Assembly (NCBI GenBank): GCA_963764695.1
Contig: CAVXTW010000014.1
Span: forward strand, 124,001 to 188,000
DNA from: DATFRY01 sp963764695
GTDB taxonomy: Bacteria > Myxococcota_A > Polyangia > Haliangiales > Haliangiaceae
DNA length: 64,000 nucleotides
Direction: 5' to 3'
Shown one piece after another: positions 26,292 to 35,659 of the stretch. Below the pieces are notes generated by a model. The model saw only the letters and a program-made list of their open reading frames with translations. It did not search any database and was not told the origin of the DNA. Numbering within the stretch: position 1 is the first letter of the stretch; the number at the start of each line of letters is the position of its first letter. A program made the position numbers and the translations under genes.

Positions 26292-27218
26292 ATGAGCCAT
26301 CCGCTGCGCGTCGCGCTCGTAGCCCTCCCACTCGTTCTCAGTGCCTGCTCCATGGCCGAGGAAGAACCCTCCCCCGAAAGTCTCCCGCTCATCAGCTTCA
26401 ACGGCCTCCCGCCCGAGGCGCTCCTCCAGAACGGAGACGCCTTGATTGCCCTCGCGGCGGCTCCGCTCGAGGGAGCCACCACCGAGCTGACAAAGAGCCA
26501 GGTCGGCCAGGCCCTCCTGACCGACCTCGTCCGCTGCGCGCTGGCCACGGGTGAATCGGCCACCTTCACGACCGAGGATGGGACCGGCCTCGTGCTTCCG
26601 GGCCTGCTTGGCCTCGCGCGCGGCTGGAGCGTCGGCCCCATCGGCGAGGTCAACCAGCGCTTCGTGACGGCGTGCCTGATGGCGCACGTCAACGGTCGCG
26701 AGGTGCCGTTCCCGATCTCGGTGCGCAGCTCGCGGCGCAATGCCGACGTGGTCGAGAGCCTCACGTTTCCGGCCGAGGAGATGGCGGTGTACGGCAACCT
26801 CTTCACCCCTGCGCCCCAGGTGTTCGCCTGCTTTGGCGAGGCCGTGGCCCAGACCCTTGGCGCCAGCGGTGGTCTCAGCGACGCCGTCCCGAACTACCTC
26901 GACTTCCGCTTCTGCTCGGTCGATGCCGAGTGCGGCTTCAACCTCGTGGGCCCGTGCTTTCGCTTCCCGAGCAGCGACGTGACCACCTCGTCGTGCGAGA
27001 CGCGGTCGCGCAACATCTACGAGAGGTGCCACGCGAGGCCGCTCCAGGAGGCGCAGACGCCGTCCATCAACGAGCCGGTCACCGTCTATCTCCAGCCGGG
27101 CGACCTGGCGCTGCTTCTCACCGAGTACACGGCGGTCATCTGCCAGACGCTCGGGGTCTGCATCGACCTCGACCTCGAGGATCTCCTCGGCGACGGCGGA
27201 CTGGGACTACCCATCTGA
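26292..27218 (+). CDS. Cys-rich lipoprotein of unknown function
   Basis: A 308-residue lipoprotein with signal MSHPLRVALVALPLVLSAC and lipidated Cys at about 19. The mature protein has many Cys that probably form disulfides (CALATG, CLMAHVNG, CFGEAV, CSVDAECGF, CFRF, SSCETRS, CHARP, CQTLGVCIDL). The pattern resembles myxobacterial lipoproteins of unknown role in which a large alpha/beta domain precedes a short Cys-rich segment. The ATG follows an AGGAGG sequence within a GC-rich hairpin. No obvious operon partner. Confidence 0.75.
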   Translation: MSHPLRVALVALPLVLSACSMAEEEPSPESLPLISFNGLPPEALLQNGDALIALAAAPLEGATTELTKSQVGQALLTDLVRCALATGESATFTTEDGTGLVLPGLLGLARGWSVGPIGEVNQRFVTACLMAHVNGREVPFPISVRSSRRNADVVESLTFPAEEMAVYGNLFTPAPQVFACFGEAVAQTLGASGGLSDAVPNYLDFRFCSVDAECGFNLVGPCFRFPSSDVTTSSCETRSRNIYERCHARPLQEAQTPSINEPVTVYLQPGDLALLLTEYTAVICQTLGVCIDLDLEDLLGDGGLGLPI

Positions 27219-27286
27219 CAGCCGGGTGAGCGAGCACGGCCCCGGTTGATCTGGGGAGGGCGCCTGCCTCATCCTCGGTGGGCGCC

Positions 27287-27793
27287 ATGGCGGAGCTCGT
27301 CGCGTACACCGACGGTGGATGCCGGGGCAATCCCGGCATCGGCGGCTGGGGCTTCGTCCTCATCGAGCCGCGCAGCCGCGATGCGCTCGAGCGGGCAGGC
27401 GGCTCCGACCGCACGACAAACAACCGCATGGAGATGCAGGCGGCGATCGAGGCGCTCTCCGCGATCGAGGAGGCCGCTCGACCGGTGGTCGTGCGCACCG
27501 ACAGCCTCTACCTCCTCAAGTCGTGCAGCCTGTGGCTGGCCGGCTGGAAGGAGCTGGGCTGGCGGCGCAAGGCCGGTCCGCTTCTCAACATCGACCTGCT
27601 GCAGCGCCTCGACGAGCTGCAGGCGCGCCGCCCCGTGCGCTGGGAGTGGGTGCGCGGGCACTCCGGCGACCTCGGCAACGAGCACGCCGACCGCCTCGCC
27701 GGCGAGGCGATCGACCGCATCGCCCGCGGAGATGCTCTGCCCCTCGAGCGCCGCTTCCGCTGGCCCGCGGCGCTACCGCGACGCCGCCGCTGA
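27287..27793 (+). CDS. rnhA: Ribonuclease HI
   Basis: Cleaves RNA in RNA-DNA hybrids. The product from the ATG at 27287 is 168 residues (a GTG at 27278 would add three). The four catalytic carboxylates are visible: Asp in YTDGG, Glu in NNRMEM, Asp in RTDSLY and Asp in NEHAD. WVRGHSGDLGNEHAD is the classical His-loop region. The length is slightly above the E. coli enzyme because of a basic C-terminal tail. Confidence 0.95.
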   Translation: MAELVAYTDGGCRGNPGIGGWGFVLIEPRSRDALERAGGSDRTTNNRMEMQAAIEALSAIEEAARPVVVRTDSLYLLKSCSLWLAGWKELGWRRKAGPLLNIDLLQRLDELQARRPVRWEWVRGHSGDLGNEHADRLAGEAIDRIARGDALPLERRFRWPAALPRRRR

Positions 27794-27821
27794 AGGGTCG
27801 GCCTCTCCGTCCAGAGCTGAC

Positions 27822-28583
27822 CTACAGGAGCTCGTAGGTGATGTGGACGATCGTGATGATGTCCTTCTCCAGAGAGGAGGTGTCGTTGTTGCCCTCCCAG
27901 GAGGTCGCGGTCGAGTTGGCCGGGTTGACGTTGATGACACCCATGTCGGCGTCGCGCAGGAGCTTGATCCTGGCGCCGCCGGCGCTCTCGAGCATCTTCT
28001 CGGCGCGAGTGCGGGCATCCTTGGACGCCTCTGCCAGCATCTCGATCTTGAGTCCGCCGAGCTTGGTGTAGAGATACGACGGGGCGTGCGACGTGATCGA
28101 CACGCCTTGCTCCAGGAGGTCGGTGATCTGGCGAGACACCTTCTCCACCTTGGCCACCTCGGTCAACCGGATCGTGATCGACTGGGTGATGCCGTAGGCC
28201 TTGAAGGTCCGCCGCTCGACGCGCTGCTCGCCGGTGCCGACCACTTCGGTCTCGAACAGCTCCTGCACCGCGGCGGAGGAGATCGAGATCTGTTCCTCCT
28301 TGATGCCCTTGGCGGTGAGGAAGGCGTGGGTCCTGGCCATCTGCTCGTGCAGCGCGCGATAGGCGGCCGTCCGGTCCGGGTTCTGGGCAGAGACGACAGC
28401 GCTCCACTCGATGAGATCGGAGACGATGCGGCGCTTGGCCGAGCCGGTCACCTTGATGTCGCGCTCTCGCGGCTTGGTCCTCACCCGCTCCCACGAGCGC
28501 GCGGCGATGGTGGTGGCGGCGATCACGGCAAGCGCGATCGCCACGGTGCCGATGAGCCGACCGTTCTTCTCTATCTCGATCAT
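27822..28583 (-). CDS. SIMPL-domain (DUF541) membrane-anchored protein
   Basis: A 253-residue protein with a single N-terminal membrane segment (GTVAIALAVIAATTIAA, residues about 11-27) and a periplasmic SIMPL domain. The family hallmarks are an early VTGSAKRRI strand, a long helix pair with YRALHEQMARTHAFL, and a final RAEKMLESAG helix. Members form oligomeric assemblies in the envelope; the function is not settled. The stop lies 29 bases from the convergent rnhA stop. It follows the secreted protein at 28654-29292 on the same strand and may be co-transcribed. Confidence 0.88.
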   Translation of the reverse strand: MIEIEKNGRLIGTVAIALAVIAATTIAARSWERVRTKPRERDIKVTGSAKRRIVSDLIEWSAVVSAQNPDRTAAYRALHEQMARTHAFLTAKGIKEEQISISSAAVQELFETEVVGTGEQRVERRTFKAYGITQSITIRLTEVAKVEKVSRQITDLLEQGVSITSHAPSYLYTKLGGLKIEMLAEASKDARTRAEKMLESAGGARIKLLRDADMGVINVNPANSTATSWEGNNDTSSLEKDIITIVHITYELL

Positions 28584-28653
28584 GAAGCCCTCCTGGCGGT
28601 CGATCCTCGACCTGGCTTCGATCGAACGCCCGGACCGGTCGGTCTGTTCGCGG

Positions 28654-29292
28654 TCACTTCGTCTTTGCCGCCCTCTTGAACGCGGACTCCATCTGGTTCT
28701 GCCAGCTCGGTGCCGCGATCTCCTTGGGTGCGGTGATCTTGAAGGTCGATCGGTCCTTGCTGACGACGATCGCGAACTTCTTCACCTTCGACGAGACCTC
28801 GATCGAGATGATGGCCTTGCCCGCCGCCGGCGGGAGCTTGTTGACGTTCTGCGCCGCGTGCATCACGTACTGCATCCACAGCGGATCGTGGGCGTCGTCG
28901 CAGTCGTCGCCGTCGATCTTGACGGCGAGCGAGAACCGGGCCCTGAACGCGTCGATCATCGGTTCGACCTTGCCGCTGTTGGCCGCCTTCTCCGACGTGC
29001 CCGAGCCTTCGATGGTCGCCCAGTCATCACCCGTCACCTGCTTCGCGTACTCGGCGATCTCGCGGGTGAGGAACGACGCGAGGGAGACGATCCGCCCGTC
29101 CTTGTCCTGGATCTTCTCCCAGCACTGCGCGCCGACCTTCCACGTGGTGAGCTTCCCGATGATCCACCCGCGATAGTGGTCGCTCGTCACCTCCTGGACC
29201 GCGTCGGCGAACGCGCTCCGGCGGGTGTCGGCATGCGCGGTGACGGAGGCAGCGAGGACAAGTGCAGCAGCTGCGAGGGCGATGCGGTGCAT
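28654..29292 (-). CDS. Periplasmic protein of unknown function
   Basis: The ATG at 29292 (one codon after an alternative) gives 212 residues with a cleavable signal peptide (MHRIALAAAALVLAASVTAHA). Two Cys (CWEK and DDCDD) could pair. The protein ends in a basic helix (ESAFKRAAKTK). The family is not recognised. It precedes the SIMPL gene on the same strand after a 70-base gap, suggesting a shared envelope role. Confidence 0.75.
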   Translation of the reverse strand: MHRIALAAAALVLAASVTAHADTRRSAFADAVQEVTSDHYRGWIIGKLTTWKVGAQCWEKIQDKDGRIVSLASFLTREIAEYAKQVTGDDWATIEGSGTSEKAANSGKVEPMIDAFRARFSLAVKIDGDDCDDAHDPLWMQYVMHAAQNVNKLPPAAGKAIISIEVSSKVKKFAIVVSKDRSTFKITAPKEIAAPSWQNQMESAFKRAAKTK

Positions 29293-29324
29293 CACGGCAC
29301 AACGTGCCCTGTCCAGGGTCTATT

Positions 29325-29633
29325 CCATCGTCACGGCGCGATCACTCCCAGCGGTTGGCGTTTGCCGCGCTGGGTGTGGACGACGCGCTCCTCGCCGAGT
29401 GGAGCCCGCTCGACGACATGGGCAAGGTCACCGCGCCGGTGTTCATCTATCAGGGCGCCAACGATCCGGTGACTCCGCAGGAGCAGGCCGACCGCATGGT
29501 CCGGGCGCTGCGAGCGCGCAAGGTGCCGGTCGAGTACATGCTGCTGGCCGACGAGGGACACGGCGTGATACGGCGCGAGAACCGCATCGCCTACCTGTCG
29601 CGCGTGATCCGTTTCCTGGGCGAGCACCTGTAG
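29325..29633 (+). pseudogene. C-terminal fragment of an S9 (prolyl-oligopeptidase-like) peptidase
   Basis: The recognisable part (VTAPVFIYQGANDPVTPQE, then EYMLLADEGHGV and AYLSRVIRFLGEHL) contains the Asp and His of the alpha/beta-hydrolase triad of family S9. The Ser motif and propeller are absent, since the fragment abuts the divergent secreted-protein gene near 29300. Only about 100 of the expected 600 or more residues remain, so it is a non-functional remnant. Confidence 0.75.
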
Positions 29634-29772
29634 CGCGATCCGGCGCGAGAGGATCGGGCACGCTGTGCTTGGCGTCCAGCGCGGTTTGCTTGAAGTACAG
29701 GCCGGCGCAGCGAGCCCGGCGCACCGCGCGTGATGGAGGCCGCTCCCGTGGGCCGTACGGGCCGAGACACGC

Positions 29773-29793
29773 GATCCTGTGAAGAACAGGGTC
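29773..29793. other. Inverted repeat upstream of the JAMM gene
   Basis: GATCCTGT (29773-29780), loop GAAGA, ACAGGGTC (29786-29793): eight pairs including one G-T. It lies in the 205-base gap before the JAMM-protein gene, which otherwise shows no gene. It could be a terminator of the S9 remnant or a leader structure; there is no T-run. Confidence 0.35.
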
Positions 29794-29838
29794 CGGGCTG
29801 GTCTTGGCCTTGCAGTCTGCAGCCGGCATCGGGACGAC

Positions 29839-31035
29839 ATGACGATGACGCGCAGATCTCTGATGTGCGAGCAGGCGGGTGCTCTCACCGTGCAGACACT
29901 CATTCTCGTCGCTGTTCTCGCGCTCGGCGCCATCGGCGGCGTCAGGCTGCTGAAACAGCGGGTTAACGCGCGGTCGGAATGCGCAGGCGAGCAGATCAGT
30001 GCCTTCGAGCCCGGAGCCGGGCGCTGTGGGGGAGGCGCGACGGGCAACCCGGCCTCGCCGGCGAGCCCCGCGTCGACGCCTGCGGCGACGCAGACTGCCG
30101 CGCGCGCATCGGGATGCGGCGGCAGCGAGAGGCCCGCGCCGGACCCGGAAGCACTCGACCGCGCTCTGGACGACCCCGGCGTGCAGGCGGAGCTCGAGCG
30201 CGCCTGGAACGAGTCGAACCCCGACGGCCCCGGCGACCAGAAGCACGAGCAGGGCGGCTGGATCGTCCAGAACCGGGAGACCGGAGAGTACGAGGTCATC
30301 CGCTGGGAAGAAGGCAGCCGCGCCGGTATCGCCGCCGGTGAACGACCGGACGAGGACGAGTACACCGTCGTCGGCTGGTTCCACACGCACCCGAACACGG
30401 AAGCGGAGGGCTACTCCCCTGACGCGAGCCCGGCGGACATCGAGTTGACGAACGACTACGCCCAGGTCCCCGGCGTCATCGAGACGCACGACGGGCGCAA
30501 GATCATCCCCTACGCCGGCCAGGGCTCGGGCGGCGGCACCGCGGGCCCACCGCGGGGGAGGGGCGACTTCTTGCCGTGGGCCGTGGTCCTGCTCCTCGCG
30601 CTGCGGCCCTTGCGCCGGGCGCGCTCCGCGGCAATGGTTCTGGTCAAGGCCGTGCAGCTACACGGCGAGGCGATCATGTCCCGACGAATGTCCCTGAACC
30701 TGGGCCTGGGTCTGTTGCTGTGCGCCGTCGCGCCGGTGACGCTCGGGTGCCAGCACGAGAGGCCGAGCGAGATGGCAGACGCGGACAAGCTGTCCCCCGA
30801 GGAGCAGCGCCGGGTCGAAAAGGCAGCGGAGGACCACATCCTCCACGTGAAGAGCTGGCCGCCGAGCGAGTTCCGCACCGAGCTGCACGGGCTCAGCAAG
30901 GACAAGACCGCGGCAGTGGTCTGGGCGGTCCACGCCGACGACGAGCGCAGTCCGGCGCCGGGCGGCGGCAAGTCGCTGGAGCTGCACGTGGACCGCCAGA
31001 GCCTCAAGGTGGTCAAGGAGCTCCGCTTCCAGTAA
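29839..31035 (+). CDS. Membrane-anchored JAMM/MPN-domain protein fused in frame to a lipoprotein
   Basis: The ATG at 29839 gives 398 residues. A prepilin-like N-terminus with one membrane segment (QTLILVAVLALGAIGG) is followed by a Gly/Ala/Pro linker. A JAMM-type metalloprotease domain follows with GWFHTHPNTEAEGYSP and SPADIE, which supply the HxHP and SxxD zinc ligands. A second membrane segment (FLPWAVVLLLALRPLRRAR) looks like a natural protein end. The frame continues without a stop into MSRRMSLNLGLGLLLCAV...LGC (ATG at 30677), a complete lipoprotein signal plus about 95 residues. The second part may be an independently translated gene whose upstream stop was lost, or a true fusion. Target unknown. 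Confidence 0.65.
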   Translation: MTMTRRSLMCEQAGALTVQTLILVAVLALGAIGGVRLLKQRVNARSECAGEQISAFEPGAGRCGGGATGNPASPASPASTPAATQTAARASGCGGSERPAPDPEALDRALDDPGVQAELERAWNESNPDGPGDQKHEQGGWIVQNRETGEYEVIRWEEGSRAGIAAGERPDEDEYTVVGWFHTHPNTEAEGYSPDASPADIELTNDYAQVPGVIETHDGRKIIPYAGQGSGGGTAGPPRGRGDFLPWAVVLLLALRPLRRARSAAMVLVKAVQLHGEAIMSRRMSLNLGLGLLLCAVAPVTLGCQHERPSEMADADKLSPEEQRRVEKAAEDHILHVKSWPPSEFRTELHGLSKDKTAAVVWAVHADDERSPAPGGGKSLELHVDRQSLKVVKELRFQ

Positions 31036-31080
31036 CTCGGGCCCGCTAGGGAAGGAGCACACGATCTGGTGTGTCGGGAC

Positions 31081-31112
31081 GCGTCAAGGACGTTCAGCGT
31101 CAAGCACGTTCA
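31081..31112. repeat. Tandem 16-bp repeat upstream of a VOC gene
   Basis: GCGTCAAGGACGTTCA (31081-31096) and GCGTCAAGCACGTTCA (31097-31112) differ at one base. A further inverted repeat, CTCGCA (31153-31158) and TGCGAG (31168-31173), lies ten bases before the GTG at 31183. These may be binding sites for a regulator of the VOC gene. Confidence 0.5.
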
Positions 31113-31182
31113 AGGCCGTCTGGGGTGATCCGGTTGCGGGCGTGGGCGACGCCTCGCATTCGGTGCATGCGAGAATGGGCGC

Positions 31183-31590
31183 GTGCCGCACATCGAGCTG
31201 GTGACGATCGTCGTGGAGGAGTACGAGCCGGCGATCGCATTCTTCGTGGGGGTCTTGCAGTTCGAGCTGGTGGAGGACTCTCCATCGCTCACCAACGATG
31301 GTCGGGCCAAGCGATGGGTGGTCGTGCGGCCGCCCGGCGCGGCGACCGGCATCCTGCTGGCGCGAGCGGATGGCGACCGGCAGGCGAAGGCCGTCGGCGA
31401 TCAGGTCGCGGGGCGCGTCGGGTTCTTCCTCCGCGTCGATGACTTCGAGGCCGCCCACCGGCGGATGGTCTCGGCCGGCGTCGAGTTCGTGACGGCGCCG
31501 CGGAACGAGGCCTACGGGCGGGTCGCGGTGTTCCTCGACATCGCCGGCAACCGATGGGACCTGCTCGGCCCGGTCATTCCGACCAGCTGA
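31183..31590 (+). CDS. VOC-superfamily protein
   Basis: A 135-residue VOC-fold protein with GTG start. HIELVTIVVEEYEPAIAFF is the first beta-alpha unit and RVGFFLRVDDFEAAHRRM the second; AVFLDIAGNRWDLLGP is the terminal strand pair. It resembles the glyoxalase/dioxygenase-like group found as single-domain proteins. The 3' end overlaps the stop of the convergent PD40 fragment by 17 bases. Substrate unknown. Confidence 0.85.
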   Translation: MPHIELVTIVVEEYEPAIAFFVGVLQFELVEDSPSLTNDGRAKRWVVVRPPGAATGILLARADGDRQAKAVGDQVAGRVGFFLRVDDFEAAHRRMVSAGVEFVTAPRNEAYGRVAVFLDIAGNRWDLLGPVIPTS

Positions 31591-31935
31591 GTGGCCCGTT
31601 GGGAACAATGGTCGGGTCGAGCGAGGGGCTGAGGATGCCGGCCAGGTCGACGGTGCTGGTCTCGCCCGTGTCGAGGTCGGTGAAGTAGAAGGCGACGTCG
31701 TAGTATTCCTGGTCCGACCTCGCCAGGTAGATGATGGTGTCGGCGTCGGGCGAGTAGGCGGGGAACCGCAGCTCGCGCGCTGCCGTGACCAGCTCGTGCA
31801 GCTCGCTGCCGTCCAGGTTCATCTCCCAGACCTGCTGGTTGTATTCGAACACCATGCGGTCGCCGGACGGGTGGACAGCCGGGTTGTCGAGTCGGCCGAC
31901 CAGCTGCCCGCCGTCGATGCGTCGCGGCGAGGACA
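31574..31935 (-). pseudogene. 3' fragment of a PD40/TolB-like beta-propeller gene
   Basis: About 120 codons remain: GRLDNPAVHPSGDRMVFEY and FPAYSPDADTIIYLARSD are PD40 blades, ending near PNGPLSWSE. The 5' part, with signal peptide and earlier blades, is missing. On the right the homology ends abruptly at about 31930-31940, exactly where a sigma54 activator fragment begins on the other strand. Confidence 0.75.
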
Positions 31936-31939
31936 GGTC

Positions 31940-32413
<474 letters not shown>

Positions 32414-32415
32414 CC

Positions 32416-35400
32416 TTGTCGGGCCCGATCCTGTCTCCCGGTCTGAAGCTCGGCGGGCGCTACCGCATCGTCGAGTTCCTCGCCCGGGGCGGCGCCGGGG
32501 AGGTGTACCAGGCGATCGACGAGGAGCTGGAGACACCCATCGCGCTCAAGCTCGTCCTGTCCCGCGACGGCGACCGGCGCGCGCAGGAGCGGTTCAAGCG
32601 AGAGGTGCACCTGGCGCGGCGGGTGACCCACCCGAACGTGTGCCGCATCTACGAGCTGGTCCATGACGACGGCGACGGTCCCGGACAGGGCCGGACCTGT
32701 CTCACCATGGAGCTTCTCGACGGTGAGACGCTGGCCGAGCGGCTCGAGCGCAGCTCTCGTTTCACCTCGGCGGAGGCGCTCACCGTCGCCCGGCAGATCG
32801 CCGCCGGCCTCGACGCCGCGCACGCGGCCGGTGTGGTCCACCGCGATCTCAAGCCGCAGAACGTGCTGCTGGTCGCCGGCGCGGAGCCCGACCGGGTGCG
32901 GGCGGTCATCACCGACTTCGGAGTGGCGCGCGGCGTCGCGGACGACCACTTCGCGGCTCGCGTGACCGGCGGAGTGGTGGGGAGCCCGGCCTACATGGCG
33001 CCGGAGCAGCTCGCCGGCGAGGAGGTGGGGGTGGCGACCGATGTGTACGCCTTCGGCCTCGTGCTCTACGAGATGGTCACCGGCGTTCACGCGTTCCAGG
33101 CCGACGATGCCATCCACGAGGTGGTTCGCCGCCTGCGCGCGCCGCCGGTGTCCCCGCGCACGCACGTGCCCGAGCTCGACTCTCGGTGGGAGGCGGCGAT
33201 CATGCGCTGTCTCGAGCGCGAGCCCGGCCGCCGGTTCGCCAGCGCGCACGCCGCCATCGAGGCCATCGAGGGCAGGCGGCGCGCGCGCCGGCCGCGCCTC
33301 CTGGTCGCGCTTGTGGCCGCGCTGGCCGTCCTGCTGGGGTTCGCCGGCGCTCTGCTGCACGGCGGCTCGAGCGCAGGCGATCGGCCCCGGCCTGTGGTGG
33401 CCGTGCTCGGGTTCGAGGACCTGAGCGGGGCCAGCACCGCAGGCTGGCACTCCGGTGCGCTGGCCGAGATGATCAGGCTCGAGCTGGGCGCTGGCGATCG
33501 CGTCCGTGGCATCAGCGGAGACGAGGTCGCGCGCATGAAGATCGACCTCGCCCTGGCCGACGCCGACGCGCAGCCGATCGAACGCATCGCGCAGATCCGC
33601 GCGGTGACGGCGGCCGACGTGGTGGTCTGCGGCTCGTACCGGGTCTCGCCCGATGGCGCGACGGTAACGGTCAACGTTCGACTGCAAGACCTTCGCACCG
33701 GCGCCACGGCCGCTGCGTTCGTGGAGGAGGGACCCGAGGCGGAGCTGCGCGCGCTGGCAACCCGGGCGGCGGCCCGGCTCCGGCGAGAGCTCGGCGTGAG
33801 CCCGTCCGCGCCCGGCGAGGGCGAGCCACAGGCCGGGTTGCCCCGGCATCCGGCGGCCCTGCGCCTTCATGTCCTCGGCCAGGAGAAGCTGCGCAACCTC
33901 GACCCGGTCGGCGCGCGCGATCTGCTGCTCTCCGCGGCCAGCCAGGATGGGCAGTCTCCACTGCTGCAGGCCGCCCTGGCGAGCGCCTGGTGGGACACGG
34001 GCCATGACGACAAGGCCGAGGAGGCGGCCAGGCGCGCACTCGGCCTGTCCGGCACCTTGCCGCGCCCACAGAGGCTGCGGGTCGAGGCGAGGATGCACCA
34101 GATCACCGGTCAATGGAGCAAGGCGGTCAACATCCACCGGGCGCTCCAGATCCTCGGTCCGGACGACATCGAGGTCACCATCGGCCTCATCAACGCGCTC
34201 AGCGGATCCGGTCGCGCCGCGGAAGCGCTGGAGGTGCTCGCGGAGGCGCGCCGGCTCTCGCCCGGCTGGCAGGGCGATGTTCGGCTAGATCTTGCCGAGA
34301 GCTTCGCCAGCCGCGAGCTCTCGAACTACACCCGGATGCTGGCGGTCGCCGCCCGTGCCGGCGCCACCGCCCGTGCCCGCGGACAGCGTCACCTGGTCGC
34401 GCAGGCGCGCCGCCTGGAAGGGCAGGCCTACGGCTGGCTCGGGCGGCTCGCAGAAGCGCGCTCCGCGCATGCCGAGGCGAGGCGCTTCTACCAGGAGGTC
34501 GGTGATCGGCGCGGCGTGGCCATCGCGTGGAACGACGAGGGTCTGCTCGACCTGGCCGAGGGCCGGCTGGACGAGGCCGAGCGCAAGTGGAGGGAGGCGC
34601 TGTCCATCGGGGTCGCGCTGGGAGACCGCGATGGCGTGGCCCTGGCACAGAACAACCTGACCCTGGTGCTGGAGCGGCGTGGCGACGACGCGGGGGTCCG
34701 CGCGTACCTGGAAGAGGCGCTGGCCACCTGGGAGGAGACGGGGCGCGATGCGCGCATCATGCTCGCCGTCGGCAACCTGGCCGTGCTCCACCTGAGGACG
34801 GGCAACCTGTCAGAGGCGCGACGGCTCGGCGAGCGAGCGCTGGCTGCGGCGCGGCAGCGAGGCCAGCGGAACGGGGAGCTCGTCGCGCTCCGGCTGCTCA
34901 TGGATGTCGAGATGGCGGCCGGGCATCTGCAGCAGGCGCGCGAGCTCGCCGGCCAGGTGGACCGCTCGATGGGGGCCTCGCCGGCGGCTGACGATCGCGC
35001 GTACGCGCTCGACGGGCGGGCGCGGCTCGACGAGATCGCCGGCGCGCCGGACCAGGCCGCACGCCGGATGGAAGAGGCGGTCGCGCTGCTGGTCGGCTCC
35101 GGGGCCGATCTCGAGGAGCAGGCCTACGCGCGCCTGCGCCAGGCGCAGCACCTCCAGATATCGGGGCAGCCATCTCGCGCCGAGCGACCGCTGCGCGAGA
35201 TCATCCCGGTTCTCGCCGCGCAGAAGCACCCGCTGCTCGAATCGCTGGCCCGGGCGACGCTCGCGCTCTGCCGGCTGGATCAGGGAGACCTGCCCGCGGC
35301 GAGGTCCGAGATCGCCCGAGCCGTCCGGCTGCTCGAGGGCGTCGAGACCCGCTACCTCGAGCGACTCGAGGTGGCGCTGGCCCGGGGCTGGGTCATCGCC

Positions 35401-35616
35401 GCCGCCGGGCAACGAGACGAGGCGCGCAGGCAGCTGGCCTCGATCGTCAGAGAGTCCGATCAGGTAGGTGTGGTCCCTCTCCGGCTGGAGGCGACCCTCG
35501 CCCTGGCCACGATCGAGGGCCGGGCCGGGCGGGCGCGGCTGCGAGCGCTGGCCGAAGAGGCCGAGAGACTCGGCTTCGTGCGCATCGCGCGCGCAGCCGC
35601 CGGCCGCGCTCGCTAG
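32416..35616 (+). CDS. Membrane Ser/Thr kinase with TolB/FlgO-like and TPR extracytoplasmic region
   Basis: A TTG at 32416, preceded by GAGG and two bases after the previous stop, gives 1066 residues. The kinase domain (about 15-280) has GRYRIVEFLARGGAGEVY, the invariant lysine, HRDLKPQN, ITDFGVA and MAPEQL. A membrane helix (LLVALVAALAVLLGFAGALL, about 295-315) follows. A TolB/FlgO-like module (VVAVLGFEDLSG...) occupies about 330-460, and at least eight TPR-type helix pairs fill about 480-1066. The architecture suggests transduction of an envelope signal to cytoplasmic phosphorylation. The operon once included a sigma54 activator, of which only the 3' end remains upstream. Confidence 0.88.
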   Translation: MSGPILSPGLKLGGRYRIVEFLARGGAGEVYQAIDEELETPIALKLVLSRDGDRRAQERFKREVHLARRVTHPNVCRIYELVHDDGDGPGQGRTCLTMELLDGETLAERLERSSRFTSAEALTVARQIAAGLDAAHAAGVVHRDLKPQNVLLVAGAEPDRVRAVITDFGVARGVADDHFAARVTGGVVGSPAYMAPEQLAGEEVGVATDVYAFGLVLYEMVTGVHAFQADDAIHEVVRRLRAPPVSPRTHVPELDSRWEAAIMRCLEREPGRRFASAHAAIEAIEGRRRARRPRLLVALVAALAVLLGFAGALLHGGSSAGDRPRPVVAVLGFEDLSGASTAGWHSGALAEMIRLELGAGDRVRGISGDEVARMKIDLALADADAQPIERIAQIRAVTAADVVVCGSYRVSPDGATVTVNVRLQDLRTGATAAAFVEEGPEAELRALATRAAARLRRELGVSPSAPGEGEPQAGLPRHPAALRLHVLGQEKLRNLDPVGARDLLLSAASQDGQSPLLQAALASAWWDTGHDDKAEEAARRALGLSGTLPRPQRLRVEARMHQITGQWSKAVNIHRALQILGPDDIEVTIGLINALSGSGRAAEALEVLAEARRLSPGWQGDVRLDLAESFASRELSNYTRMLAVAARAGATARARGQRHLVAQARRLEGQAYGWLGRLAEARSAHAEARRFYQEVGDRRGVAIAWNDEGLLDLAEGRLDEAERKWREALSIGVALGDRDGVALAQNNLTLVLERRGDDAGVRAYLEEALATWEETGRDARIMLAVGNLAVLHLRTGNLSEARRLGERALAAARQRGQRNGELVALRLLMDVEMAAGHLQQARELAGQVDRSMGASPAADDRAYALDGRARLDEIAGAPDQAARRMEEAVALLVGSGADLEEQAYARLRQAQHLQISGQPSRAERPLREIIPVLAAQKHPLLESLARATLALCRLDQGDLPAARSEIARAVRLLEGVETRYLERLEVALARGWVIAAAGQRDEARRQLASIVRESDQVGVVPLRLEATLALATIEGRAGRARLRALAEEAERLGFVRIARAAAGRAR

Positions 35617-35659
35617 CGGCTCTCGGAGGCCACGCTGCGGATGGTCGCGATCCGGATCG

